From the NCBI GenBank assembly GCA_964501785.1, contig CAZCUD010000004.1:62001-126000 (forward strand): DNA of 64,000 nucleotides, in the 5' to 3' direction. Origin of the DNA: DATBSK01 sp964501785. GTDB lineage: Bacteria > Actinomycetota > Acidimicrobiia > IMCC26256 > PALSA-555. Of the stretch, positions 8,884-17,246 are shown piece by piece. The notes under the pieces were generated by a model. The model made no database searches and was not told the origin of the DNA. It saw only the letters and a list, made by a program, of their open reading frames with translations. The translations under genes and the position numbers were made by a program. Numbering within the stretch: position 1 is the stretch's first letter; every line of letters starts with the position of its first letter.

Positions 8884-9660
8884 TCAGTCGGGCAGCGACG
8901 CGTTCGCCACGATCGCGTCGAACCGCTCACGGAACGCGTCGGTCGACTCCGCGTGGGTGAACAGGAAGCCGTGTGGTGTGTCGACGGCGCCGACGACGAT
9001 CTCGGCGACGAACTCGGGCTGGACGGGCCGGTTGAGCGGCACGTCGATCTCCTCGATCAGCTTCTCCTCCTCCGTGCCGGCGCCGAGCTCCGTGGCGACG
9101 CGGCCGGGGCAGAGCACCGCGACGCTCATCGAAGAGCCCGCGAGCGCCAGCTCACCGGCGAGGCACTCGCTCATCGCGACGACCGCATGCTTGCTCGACG
9201 TGTACGCGGCGATGAACGGCGCGCACTGGAGCCCCAGCATCGATGCGGTGTTCACGATGCGTGCGCTCGACCCACGCTCGAGCAGCGGGGGCACGAACGC
9301 CTGCATCATGTGGACGATCCCGAACACGTTGACGTCGAAGATCCGGCGCCACTCCTCGATCGGGGTCTCCCACGTGGAGCCGACCATCGCGATGCCGGCG
9401 TTGCACGAGATGAGGTCGACGTCGTCGTGCGTCGCGAGCACCTTCTCGGCTGCGGCGTCCACCGCCGCCGGGTCCGACACGTCGACGGCCAGCTCGAGCA
9501 CGTCGCTCGAGGACAGCTCCTCGCCCAGCGACCGGAGGCCGCCCTCGTCGATGTCGATGACCGCGACCTTCATCCCCGACGCAGCCGCGGCCTTGGCGAC
9601 CGCGCGCCCGATGCCGCTCGCCGCGCCGGTCACGACGGCGACCCTTCCTTCGTTGCTCAT
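8884..9660 (-). CDS. short-chain dehydrogenase/reductase
   Basis: 258 residues. Classical SDR with TGAASGIG (11-18), CNAG (86-89), catalytic Ser140 and YTSSK (Y153, K157). Its ATG overlaps the stop of the LLM oxidoreductase gene by ATGA, showing translational coupling. It likely oxidises or reduces an alcohol/ketone formed by the upstream P450 or LLM enzyme; the substrate is unknown. Confidence 0.87.
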   Translation of the reverse strand: MSNEGRVAVVTGAASGIGRAVAKAAAASGMKVAVIDIDEGGLRSLGEELSSSDVLELAVDVSDPAAVDAAAEKVLATHDDVDLISCNAGIAMVGSTWETPIEEWRRIFDVNVFGIVHMMQAFVPPLLERGSSARIVNTASMLGLQCAPFIAAYTSSKHAVVAMSECLAGELALAGSSMSVAVLCPGRVATELGAGTEEEKLIEEIDVPLNRPVQPEFVAEIVVGAVDTPHGFLFTHAESTDAFRERFDAIVANASLPD

Positions 9661-10691
9661 GACGATCCCCCCTGGTTCGGTGTGTCCTTCGTGGCCGGCG
9701 CACCGAGCGCCGGCAGCACCTTCGTGGCGTACAGCTCGAGGCTCGCCCAGCCCGCGTCGACGGGGATCCCGCCGAACCGGGGCTGGACGACGACCGTCGA
9801 GGCGGCATCGAGCTCGCGCAAGCGCTCGATCGCGGCCTCGGGGTCGAGCACCGCGACCATGCCGAACGCCTCGAGCTCCTCGATGCCGCTGACCGCGAAC
9901 GGTTCGGTGCCCGACGCGACCGCGGCGAGCGCGAGGTACTGGTTCGCGCCTCGCACCACCGCGGATCCGATCTCGCTCCGCGCGCGCTCCGGGTCCTCGG
10001 CGACGTGCAGCACGAACGGGCCGGTCGCGGGCGGCTCCCCGGGGTCGGGGTGCCCCAGCGCGATGCGCTCGTCTCGGTACGCCGGCCAGTGCTCGGGGCC
10101 GGTGGGGCGGAACCCGTCGGCGATGCGGGCGGCGCGCCGCGCCGCGCCCGGTGAGCTCCCGCCCAGCACGATGGGCAGCGGGTCCTGCACCGGTCGGGGG
10201 CGCACGGTCACCTCCACGCCTCGGTGCTCGAACGGCTCGCCGTTCCAGGCCCGGCGAAGGGTCGCGACCCCCGACTCGACGGTCGCGGCTCGGTCGTCGA
10301 TCGCGGCGCCGAACATCGTGAACTCGGCGGGCACGTACCCGGCCCCGATCACGAGATCGACCCGTCCGCCGCTCACGACGTCGAGGACGGCGACGTCCTC
10401 GGCGACGTGCAGCACGTCGTGGAGCGGGAGCACGAGCGCCGACAGCGACAGGCCGAGCCGCCGCGTGCGCCCCGCGACGGCCGCGGCCATCACGACGGGC
10501 GAGGGCAGGTAGCCGTGCTCGGTCGCATGGTGCTCCGGGAAGGTCATGGCCGCGAACCCGTGCTCGTCGGCGTACGCGGCCTGCTCGAGCACCAGCGAGT
10601 AGATCGCCGCCGCGTCGACGCCGTCGTCGGGGAACGCCTGGAGGTCGTGGAGGAGGGTCGAGCGAGGGCCGGGGGTGGCGGAAGCGGTCAC
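9657..10691 (-). CDS. LLM-class (luciferase-like, probably F420-dependent) oxidoreductase
   Basis: 344 residues from a GTG that overlaps the P450 stop by GTGA. The TIM-barrel luciferase-like fold is indicated by FAAMTFPEHH near the start, then SGGRVDLVIGAGYVPAEF and PLPIVLGGSS. Actinobacterial members generally use F420 or FMN to hydroxylate, dehydrogenate or reduce substrates. Coupled between a P450 and an SDR, it probably handles the same substrate. A longer N-terminus would run into P450 coding sequence and is unlikely. Confidence 0.82.
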   Translation of the reverse strand: MTASATPGPRSTLLHDLQAFPDDGVDAAAIYSLVLEQAAYADEHGFAAMTFPEHHATEHGYLPSPVVMAAAVAGRTRRLGLSLSALVLPLHDVLHVAEDVAVLDVVSGGRVDLVIGAGYVPAEFTMFGAAIDDRAATVESGVATLRRAWNGEPFEHRGVEVTVRPRPVQDPLPIVLGGSSPGAARRAARIADGFRPTGPEHWPAYRDERIALGHPDPGEPPATGPFVLHVAEDPERARSEIGSAVVRGANQYLALAAVASGTEPFAVSGIEELEAFGMVAVLDPEAAIERLRELDAASTVVVQPRFGGIPVDAGWASLELYATKVLPALGAPATKDTPNQGGSS

Positions 10692-11941
10692 GGCGCGTCG
10701 CCCTGTCGCGTGCCGAGCGAGACCGGCAGCGACGAGAGGCCCGGGGTGAAGTTCGACGGCACCCACTCCGGCGCGCCGGCCGGTGCGAGGTCGGGGTAGC
10801 GGGTCGCCAGCGCCCCGAAGAGGTGTCGCAGCTCGTTGCGGGCGAGATGCACGCCGAGGCAGAAGTGGGGCCCGCCGGCACCGAAGCCCACGTGCGGGTT
10901 GGGGTCGCGGGCGAGGTCGAAGCGATACGGGTCGTCGAACACCTCGGGGTCACGGTTGGCCGCCGTGAACCACATGACCACCGGATCCCCGGCGTACAGC
11001 TGGACGCCCCGCAGCTCGGTGTCGTCGCGCACGTGGCGCTGGAAGTACGCCACCGGCGTCGACCAGCGCACGATCTCGTCGACCGTGGTGCCGAGGTCGA
11101 CGGTGCCGTCGCGCAGGGCGGCCCACTGGTCGGGGTGCTCGAGCAGCGCGAGCGTCCCGACCGAGGCGGCGACCTTGGTCGTCTCCGTCCCGGCCGTGTA
11201 CAGGATCAGGAAGAAGATCGCGAGCTCGACGGGTGTGAGCGCGCGGCCGTCGACCTCTGCTTCGAGCAGCTTCGAGACCAGGTCGTCGCCGCTGCGCTTC
11301 GAAGGGTCGGCAGCGAGGTCGAGGGCGTAGCCGAACAGCGAGTTGCCCCCCTCGCCCAGGTCGGGTGCCGCGTCGTCCTTGCGGTCACCGCCGGCCGACA
11401 GGCTGGACGTCCACTCGCCGAGCTGATCGCGGTCTTCCTCGGGGACGCCGACGATCGCGCCCACGACGCGCGCGGGCAGCTTCCCGACCTCGGTGACGAA
11501 GTCGATGACGTCCCCGTCGGCCGCAGCCTCCGCGTCGTCGAGGGTCTTGGAGACGATCGAGCGGATCTCCTCGTCGAGTCGCTCGACCGCGCGCGGGGTG
11601 AAGCCTCGGTTGACGATCAGGCGCATCTGCGTGTGCAGCGGCGGATCGTTGGCGAGCGTGAGGATGTCGTCGCCGAGGCCGAGGAAGCCGTCGTGCTCAC
11701 CGATGATCGATCCACCCTTGATGGTGAACCGGTCCCACTCGCGGTTGACGGTGGCGACGTCGTCGTGCCGCACCACCGACCAGAAGCCACCGCCATCGGG
11801 GTGCGAGTGCCACGACACCGGCTCGTGCTCCCGCAGCGCGTCGAACATCTCGTGCTCGGCGCCACCGATGAAGCGCGTGCCGTCGAGGAGGTCGATGTCG
11901 GGCACGGAGCACTCGGGCCGCGTTTGTGTCATGACTGACAT
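10688..11941 (-). CDS. cytochrome P450
   Basis: 417 residues, normal for a soluble bacterial P450. Heme-thiolate monooxygenase needing ferredoxin partners that are not in the window. The I-helix AGTETT (250-255), the ExxR motif EIVR (289-292) and the heme loop GFGAGGPHFCLG with Cys361 are intact. A second ATG at 11932 could also be the start. It is the first gene of a minus-strand P450-LLM-SDR-SDR-SDR unit, divergent from a TetR gene across a short region with an inverted repeat, so the regulator probably controls it. Confidence 0.95.
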   Translation of the reverse strand: MSVMTQTRPECSVPDIDLLDGTRFIGGAEHEMFDALREHEPVSWHSHPDGGGFWSVVRHDDVATVNREWDRFTIKGGSIIGEHDGFLGLGDDILTLANDPPLHTQMRLIVNRGFTPRAVERLDEEIRSIVSKTLDDAEAAADGDVIDFVTEVGKLPARVVGAIVGVPEEDRDQLGEWTSSLSAGGDRKDDAAPDLGEGGNSLFGYALDLAADPSKRSGDDLVSKLLEAEVDGRALTPVELAIFFLILYTAGTETTKVAASVGTLALLEHPDQWAALRDGTVDLGTTVDEIVRWSTPVAYFQRHVRDDTELRGVQLYAGDPVVMWFTAANRDPEVFDDPYRFDLARDPNPHVGFGAGGPHFCLGVHLARNELRHLFGALATRYPDLAPAGAPEWVPSNFTPGLSSLPVSLGTRQGDAP

Positions 11942-11964
11942 CTTGTCGTCAGTGCTGCTATGTT
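11934..11964. promoter_or_regulatory. TetR promoter with overlapping operator-like inverted repeat
   Basis: An inverted repeat ACTGAC-N8-GTCAGT (11934-11953) overlaps the CTGACA -35 box (11935-11940), with TATGTT (11959-11964) as -10 box 18 bases on. Transcription from it would begin near 11971, only a few bases before the ATG at 11975. The repeat also covers the start codon region of the P450 gene. Binding here by the adjacent TetR would switch off both genes; this is an inference. Confidence 0.55.
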
Positions 11965-11974
11965 CGCAACAGCG

Positions 11975-12637
11975 ATGACATCACTGCACCCGACCGCCAA
12001 CAAGCACGAGCTGCGCCGCCGGGCGACTCGTGACGCGCTGCGCGCGGCCGGCATCGCGCGGTTCAGCCGCGACGGCTACGACGCGACGTCCGTCCGCGAC
12101 ATCGCGGCCGACGCGGGCGTCACCGAGCGGACGTTCTACCGGCACTTCCCGTCGAAGGAGGCGCTGCTCTTCCACGACTACGAGCACCGACTCGACTTCT
12201 TCCGAGCGGCTCTGGCGCTGCGCCCCGACGACGAGTCGATCTTCCAGGCCGCGCTGAGCGCGGTCCAGGCCTACCCCGACAACCTCGAGGCCGTCCGCCA
12301 GGCCGCGCTGCTCCGGCGGTCGTCGCTGAGCGCGCGCGAGCTCGCCGGCTACCTCCAGCTCGTCCGCGCCACGTTCGCCGAGGAGCTCCAGGCGTTCGGG
12401 CTCCGCCACTTCGCCGGGCGCGACGACGCGGAGCTCCTCGCCGCCGTGGCCGGCAACGCGATCGCCGGTGCGCTCGTCGCCACGTTCGAGCGCTGGGGCG
12501 AGGGCGGCGCGCTGGCCGACATGCGCGCGATGACCCACCGCTCCCTCTCGTACCTCGCGGAGGGGTTCGGGGAGCCCGCCCCGCTGCCCGTGGACGCCGA
12601 CGGTGTCGCCGAGGCCGACACGAAGGCCCAGTCGTGA
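11975..12637 (+). CDS. TetR-family transcriptional regulator
   Basis: 220 residues. The N-terminal helix-turn-helix is canonical: TSVRDIAADAGVTERTFYRHFPSKE. The C-terminal ligand domain is all-helical. The ATG at 11975 is favoured over 11960 because a -10 box ends ten bases before it, giving a nearly leaderless transcript. It is divergent from the P450 operon with a palindrome between, so it probably represses that operon and itself and responds to its substrate. Its stop codon overlaps the next gene by GTGA. Confidence 0.88.
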   Translation: MTSLHPTANKHELRRRATRDALRAAGIARFSRDGYDATSVRDIAADAGVTERTFYRHFPSKEALLFHDYEHRLDFFRAALALRPDDESIFQAALSAVQAYPDNLEAVRQAALLRRSSLSARELAGYLQLVRATFAEELQAFGLRHFAGRDDAELLAAVAGNAIAGALVATFERWGEGGALADMRAMTHRSLSYLAEGFGEPAPLPVDADGVAEADTKAQS

Positions 12638-12963
12638 CTCGCGTCGTGCTCACCATCGCGTCGAACCCCCGCGACGCGTCCACCGAGGACGCCTACAACG
12701 CGTGGTACTCGGGTCCGCACCTCGCGGAGATCCGTGACGCGCCCGGAGTCGTCGCGGCTCGCCGTCTCCGGGTCGCCGAGCACCAGCTGATCCCGGGTGG
12801 CGCGACCCCCCAGCGCTACCTCCTGCTGTGCGAGCTCGAGGTCGACGACGTCGAGTCGGCGATCGCCGAGCTCGCCGGCCGCGCCGCGGCACCGGAGGCC
12901 GCCGAGCTCATGGAGCTGGATCCCATGCCGGTCATCACGGTCTGGGAGGCGATCGAGGCCTAG
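12634..12963 (+). CDS. small dimeric alpha/beta-barrel protein (EthD/ABM-like)
   Basis: 109 residues from a GTG overlapping the TetR stop. The pattern YNAWYSGPHLAEIRDAPGVV resembles EthD-like and related ferredoxin-fold proteins that accompany catabolic oxygenases. No catalytic residue can be assigned. Coupling to the TetR gene beside the P450 operon suggests a helper role in that pathway. Confidence 0.55.
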   Translation: MTRVVLTIASNPRDASTEDAYNAWYSGPHLAEIRDAPGVVAARRLRVAEHQLIPGGATPQRYLLLCELEVDDVESAIAELAGRAAAPEAAELMELDPMPVITVWEAIEA

Positions 12964-12993
12964 GGCCCGCGCCACGGACACAGGGGGGAACAC

Positions 12994-14328
12994 ATGAGGA
13001 GCACCAGGATCGTTCGGCTCGTGGGCGCGGTCGCGCTCGCGTCGGCCGTCTTCGCGTCGACGGCGTGGGCCGGCGACGGTGGAGGGGGATCGAACGGCGG
13101 CGACGGGGCCGAGCTGACGGCCACCGACGTCGGCGTCACCGCCGACGAGATCCGGATCGCCGTCGTCGCTGACGTCGAGAACCCGCTCGTGCCCGGCTTC
13201 TTCGCGGGTGCGGTGGCCGGGGTCGAAGGCGCGGCGGAGTACATCAACGACAACGGCGGCATCGCCGGCCGCAAGGTCGTCGTCGACTTCATCGACTCGC
13301 ACCTCAACGCCGACGACGCGCGCAACGCGATCATCCAGGCCTGCGCCGAAGACTTCGCGCTCGTCGGCACGTCGGCGCTCTTCCTCAACAACGTCGACGA
13401 CATGGTCGGCTGCGTCGACGGCCAGGGCCAGGCGACCGGCATCCCCGACATCCCGCTCGTGGTGACCGAGGTCGTGCAGCAGTGCTCGCCGGTGTCGTTC
13501 CCGATCAACCCGCCCAACCTGATCTGTGACACCAAGGACGAGCACCCGCAGCGCTACCGGGTCAACACCTCCCAGATCCCGTACTTCCAGAAGGAGTTCG
13601 GCGACCTGAAGGGTTACTTCCTCGTGCCCAGCGACCTGAAGTCGGCGACCGACTCGACGCTGGTCACGATCGCCGGCATCGAGGCGGCGGGCGTCGAGAA
13701 CCTCGGAGAGACCCGGATGAGCCTCCAGTCGCCACGCACCGCGTACACGCCCGCGGTGCAGGCCATCAAGGACTCGGGCGCCAACTACGTCTTCGGACGT
13801 CTGCCCTTCCCACCGCTGCGCCAGGAGGCGAAGGTGCAGGGCGCGACCGGCGTCGAGGTCTGGGACTGCGAGCTGCCCTGCTACGACGAGGGCGTCATCG
13901 ACGAGGGCGGCCAGGACGTCGAGGGCCAGTACATCCGGCTCCAGTTCCTCCCCTTCGACGAGACGAAGTCCAACAAGATGCTGAAGCAGTTCATCAAGTA
14001 CACCGATCCGGAGCACACCGACGGCTACGCGCCCCAGGCCTGGGCCGCGATGCTCGCCTTCCGCCAGGCCGCCGAAGCCGTGGTCGAGCAGGGCGGTGAC
14101 GACGCACTCACCCGTGCCGCGGTGCTCGACGCGCTCGAGGACGTCAACGACTTCGACGCCGAAGGCATGATCGCCCCGGTCGACCTCGGTGACCGTCGGA
14201 TCATCGGCTGCGGGATCATCATGCAGATCCAGGACGGCGAGTTCGTCCGCGTGCACCCGAAGAAGGCCGGGACGTTCGCGTGCAGCGACAAGAACGTGCA
14301 GGTCGTCGAGCTCGATCTGACGAGGTAG
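12994..14328 (+). CDS. branched-chain-amino-acid-type ABC transporter substrate-binding protein
   Basis: 444 residues behind a strong GGGGGGAA site. Signal peptide with cleavage after ASTAWA (about residue 26), followed by a Gly/Asp linker. The mature part has the type-1 periplasmic-binding fold: IRIAVVADVENP, AAEYINDNGGIAGRKV, and a long ligand domain. LivK-type proteins capture a small ligand outside the membrane and present it to an ABC permease. No permease or ATPase gene lies nearby. Next to the P450/SDR cluster it may bind a hydrophobic carboxylate, which is a guess. A strong terminator follows. Confidence 0.85.
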   Translation: MRSTRIVRLVGAVALASAVFASTAWAGDGGGGSNGGDGAELTATDVGVTADEIRIAVVADVENPLVPGFFAGAVAGVEGAAEYINDNGGIAGRKVVVDFIDSHLNADDARNAIIQACAEDFALVGTSALFLNNVDDMVGCVDGQGQATGIPDIPLVVTEVVQQCSPVSFPINPPNLICDTKDEHPQRYRVNTSQIPYFQKEFGDLKGYFLVPSDLKSATDSTLVTIAGIEAAGVENLGETRMSLQSPRTAYTPAVQAIKDSGANYVFGRLPFPPLRQEAKVQGATGVEVWDCELPCYDEGVIDEGGQDVEGQYIRLQFLPFDETKSNKMLKQFIKYTDPEHTDGYAPQAWAAMLAFRQAAEAVVEQGGDDALTRAAVLDALEDVNDFDAEGMIAPVDLGDRRIIGCGIIMQIQDGEFVRVHPKKAGTFACSDKNVQVVELDLTR

Positions 14329-14338
14329 CGCCGCCCGG

Positions 14339-14375
14339 CCGCTCGCCTCCCCTGCACCCCAGGGGAGGCGAGCGG
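14339..14375 (+). terminator. strong stem-loop after the substrate-binding protein gene
   Basis: A 14-base perfect stem (14341-14354 with 14360-14373) around the loop CACCC extends by two more pairs. The T run is poor, as is common at high GC. It closes the transcript starting at TetR. Confidence 0.75.
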
Positions 14376-14398
14376 TTCGGGGTGTCACAGGGGTGGGG

Positions 14399-14404
14399 TA
14401 GGAT
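14399..14404 (+). promoter_or_regulatory. -10 box of a leaderless promoter (HNH gene)
   Basis: TAGGAT ends seven bases before the ATG at 14412; no ribosome-binding site intervenes. Confidence 0.5.
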
Positions 14405-14411
14405 CGAACGC

Positions 14412-15557
14412 ATGTTCGGTCCTGCGGTTGCCGAGGTCGGTGAAGCGCTGGGGGCGATCGCGGCCGAGGATCGGTCGGGGTGGTCCGCGGCGGCTCGTTC
14501 CGAGCGGCTGCTCGAGCTGGTGGGCGTGTTGGAGCAGGCGCGGGCAGCGGTGATCGCGTGCGTCGGGGAGTGGGACGCAGATCTGGCCTGGGCAGCCGAC
14601 GGGTCCAAGAGCCCGGCCGCGTGGTTGGCGCGTCGGGCGCCGGTGACGACGCCCGAAGCACGCGACCTGGTGCGGGCGGGGCGACTGGTCCAGTCCCACG
14701 GGGCGACGGCCAAGGCCCTCGCCACGGGCGATGTCACGAGCGCCCATGTGACGACCGCGGCCCGAGCCGCTCGTCATGTCGAGGATCTGTACGCGCAGCA
14801 CGAGGACGTGCTGCTCGACGCTGCCCGGGCGCTGTCGCCGGACGACTTCCGGCTTGCGGCGGCGCGGTGGCGCGCCATCGCCGACGACGTCGCCGGCCGC
14901 AAGCCACGGGATCGGTTCGAGCGTCGGCACCTGCACCTGTCCGAGGTGCTCGACGGGATGGGACGCATCGACGGCTACCTCGACGGCGAGACCGTCCAGC
15001 GCCTTGCGCAGCTCCTGGATCGCCTCGAGCCTCCCGATCCCGACGGTGGCGACGCGACTCCTCGCACGCTCGGGCAGCGACGTGCCGACGCGATGAGCAA
15101 GCTCGTCATCGGCGATCGACGCCGGGCGGCCACGGTGGTGCACGCGGTCGTCGACGTCGACTCGCTGGCGGGTCTCATGCCGTCCGACCTCTCCCGGGTG
15201 CGCGCCGACCTCATGGGGGCGGGCGGCGGGCCCGTCGACCTCGCGACGCTGCTGCGGATGACGTGTGACTGCTCGATCGCGCGGGTCCTCGTTCGGGGCA
15301 AGAGCGTCGTGCTCGACCTGGGGCGTTCGACGCCGATGGTGAGCGAGGCCCAACGTCGGGCGCTGGCGATCCGCGACGGGGGCTGCACCGAGCCCGGCTG
15401 CTCCGCGCCGCCGGACTGGTGCGATGCGCATCACGAGTGGCACTGGGCCGACGGAGGCCCGACCGACCTCTCGAACCTGGAGCTGAAGTGCCGGCGACAT
15501 CACGTCGCCGCCCACCGCCACCGCCGCCGGGGCCCACCCCTCGACCTCGCCGCCTGA
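14412..15557 (+). CDS. DUF222-HNH endonuclease-like protein
   Basis: 381 residues. The first two thirds match the DUF222 (13E12-repeat) pattern of actinobacteria (ERLLELVGVLEQARAA, SPAAWLARRAPVTTPEA). The C-terminus is an HNH/McrA-type zinc-nuclease motif: CTEPGCSAPPDWCDAHH, then DLSNLELKCRRHH. Such genes are often present in multiple copies and their role is unproved. It starts at a leaderless-type promoter and ends in a terminator hairpin, so it is a single-gene unit between the P450 region and cdsA. Confidence 0.85.
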   Translation: MFGPAVAEVGEALGAIAAEDRSGWSAAARSERLLELVGVLEQARAAVIACVGEWDADLAWAADGSKSPAAWLARRAPVTTPEARDLVRAGRLVQSHGATAKALATGDVTSAHVTTAARAARHVEDLYAQHEDVLLDAARALSPDDFRLAAARWRAIADDVAGRKPRDRFERRHLHLSEVLDGMGRIDGYLDGETVQRLAQLLDRLEPPDPDGGDATPRTLGQRRADAMSKLVIGDRRRAATVVHAVVDVDSLAGLMPSDLSRVRADLMGAGGGPVDLATLLRMTCDCSIARVLVRGKSVVLDLGRSTPMVSEAQRRALAIRDGGCTEPGCSAPPDWCDAHHEWHWADGGPTDLSNLELKCRRHHVAAHRHRRRGPPLDLAA

Positions 15558-15579
15558 ACGCGGGCCGAGCCCCGCGTTC
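15556..15579 (+). terminator. stem-loop overlapping the HNH stop codon
   Basis: GAACGCGGG (15556-15564) pairs perfectly with CCCGCGTTC (15571-15579) around a six-base loop. There is no T run. Confidence 0.6.
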
Positions 15580-15645
15580 CACTGCTCGCCCGCCGCGAAC
15601 CCTTGCCGGCACACGGTCTCGTCGCCTCGACCCGCCCCGCCGCGG

Positions 15646-15670
15646 GCCTGTGGACAGGTTCTCCACAGGC
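15646..15670. repeat. inverted repeat upstream of cdsA
   Basis: GCCTGTGGA (15646-15654) and TCCACAGGC (15662-15670) form a nine-base stem with a seven-base loop. It lies about 100 bases before cdsA and 26 bases before the possible -10 box TAGCCT (15696-15701). It could be an operator or leader structure. Confidence 0.45.
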
Positions 15671-15764
15671 CTGTTGCGGGCAGGTCGTCGGGGTCTAGCC
15701 TGGTAGCCCTGCGATCCACCCGCGGGCCTGGTGTGGCACGTGTGGTCGGTGTGAGGGGAGTGGC

Positions 15765-17246
15765 GTGTCCGACTGGCGCGACGACGAGTACGACGACGAG
15801 CCGCGTGACGACTGGTCGCGCGCGCCCGGCCGCGAGGGCGTGCGCGTCGTGGGCGAACCGGCGTACGGCGAGCACCCGGCACCGCCCCCCGCCGCGCACG
15901 ATCCGTACGCCGCCCACGATCCCTACGCGGCGCCGACCAACCCGGCGAGCCGGTTCCCGCTTCCCGACGACGGTGCGACCTGGTCGGCCTCGGGAGAGCA
16001 GCGCGCGGTGCCCGGCGCCGGCGCCCACGACGCCGAGCTCCCCCACTGGTCGGAGCCGCCGACGGGTCAGGTGCCCGCCGCGCTCGGCGGCGGCGGAGGC
16101 GGCGAGTCCTACGGCGACGACTTCGACTCGTGGTCGGGCATCTCGGGTCCGCGCTTCCGCACCGGGGACTCCGACTGGGCCGAGGAGGACTTCGGCGCGT
16201 TCCGCAAGGACGAAGCGACCGCGGTCGGCGCGCTGGCCGACGACGACCACGACTGGGCGCCGCCCGAGCGCCCCACCCGCCGCGGCGGTCGACGCGGGCG
16301 GCGGTCGTCGCGCCAGCAGCCCGAGCCGCAGGGCTGGGACGAGCACGCCGGTCACGATCAGGCGGGCTGGGGTGACGAGCACGGCGAGCACTACGACGAC
16401 TACGGCGGTGCCGGGTACGACGACCACCGCCAGGGGCCCGACAACCTCGTCACGCGTGTGATCACGGCCGGTGTGGTCGGGGTCGTCGCGCTGCTCGCGT
16501 TCGCGCTCGGCCAGATCACCGCGATGCTCCTGGTGATGGTGATCGTGGGGCTGTGCGCGTTCGAGCTGTACGAGGCGTTCCGGCGCGCGGGCTACCACAC
16601 GGCGACCGTCGTCGGACTGGTCGCGTGCGTGGCCGCGGTGCCGGTGGCCTTCGAGGCCGGCGAGCGCGGCGTGCTGATGGTGGCAGTGCTCGGCGTGGTG
16701 TTCACGTTCCTCTGGTACCTGCTCGAGGTCGTGCACGCCCGGCCGACCATCAACATCGCGCTCACGCTGCTGGTGTTCGCGTGGATCGGGATCCTCGGGT
16801 CGTTCGCCGGCCTGCTCCTCGCCCCCGACCCGGGCGGCACCGGGCTGCTGATCGGCGTCGTGATCTGCGCGATCGGCGCCGACGTCGTCGCGTACTTCGT
16901 CGGGTCGACGATGGGCAAGACGCCGCTGCTGCCCAACGTGTCGCCCAACAAGACGGTCGAAGGCCTGATCGGGGGAGCCGTCGCGGCGATCGTGCTCGGC
17001 GGCATCGTGGGCGCCACCTTGAGTCCATGGTCGGACAAGGGCATCGGCGCGGGCCTGGCGCTCGGTCTCGTCGTCGCCATCACCGCCCCGATCGGCGACC
17101 TCGCCGAGTCGATCATCAAGCGTGACCTGGGTCTGAAGGACCTGGGGTCGTTCCTGCCGGGGCACGGTGGCTTCCTCGACCGGTTCGACGCGATCCTGTT
17201 CACCTTGCCTGCGGCCTACTACCTGGCACTCCAGCTCTTCACGTGA
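15765..17246 (+). CDS. cdsA: phosphatidate cytidylyltransferase with long N-terminal extension
   Basis: 493 residues from a GTG behind GAGGGGAG. Makes CDP-diacylglycerol from phosphatidate and CTP in the membrane. The C-terminal half has several membrane helices and the CdsA signature: SPNKTVEGLIGG, GDLAESIIKRD, then KDLGSFLPGHGGFLDRFD. The first 225 or so residues are hydrophilic, rich in Asp, Gly, Arg and His, predicted disordered, and contain a duplicated AAHDPYAA element. That extension nearly doubles the usual enzyme of about 270 residues. The GTGA overlap with dxr marks the start of a coupled cdsA-dxr-rseP operon. Confidence 0.93.
   Translation: MSDWRDDEYDDEPRDDWSRAPGREGVRVVGEPAYGEHPAPPPAAHDPYAAHDPYAAPTNPASRFPLPDDGATWSASGEQRAVPGAGAHDAELPHWSEPPTGQVPAALGGGGGGESYGDDFDSWSGISGPRFRTGDSDWAEEDFGAFRKDEATAVGALADDDHDWAPPERPTRRGGRRGRRSSRQQPEPQGWDEHAGHDQAGWGDEHGEHYDDYGGAGYDDHRQGPDNLVTRVITAGVVGVVALLAFALGQITAMLLVMVIVGLCAFELYEAFRRAGYHTATVVGLVACVAAVPVAFEAGERGVLMVAVLGVVFTFLWYLLEVVHARPTINIALTLLVFAWIGILGSFAGLLLAPDPGGTGLLIGVVICAIGADVVAYFVGSTMGKTPLLPNVSPNKTVEGLIGGAVAAIVLGGIVGATLSPWSDKGIGAGLALGLVVAITAPIGDLAESIIKRDLGLKDLGSFLPGHGGFLDRFDAILFTLPAAYYLALQLFT

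Noticed and set aside
11960..11974. ATG at 11960 as start of the first TetR gene
   Set aside because: It lies inside the TATGTT -10 box; the ATG at 11975 fits the predicted transcript start better.
15646..15670. TGTGGA/TCCACA elements as DnaA boxes and a replication origin
   Set aside because: They are just the two arms of one hairpin, lack the TTATCCACA consensus and no dnaA, dnaN or AT-rich stretch is nearby.
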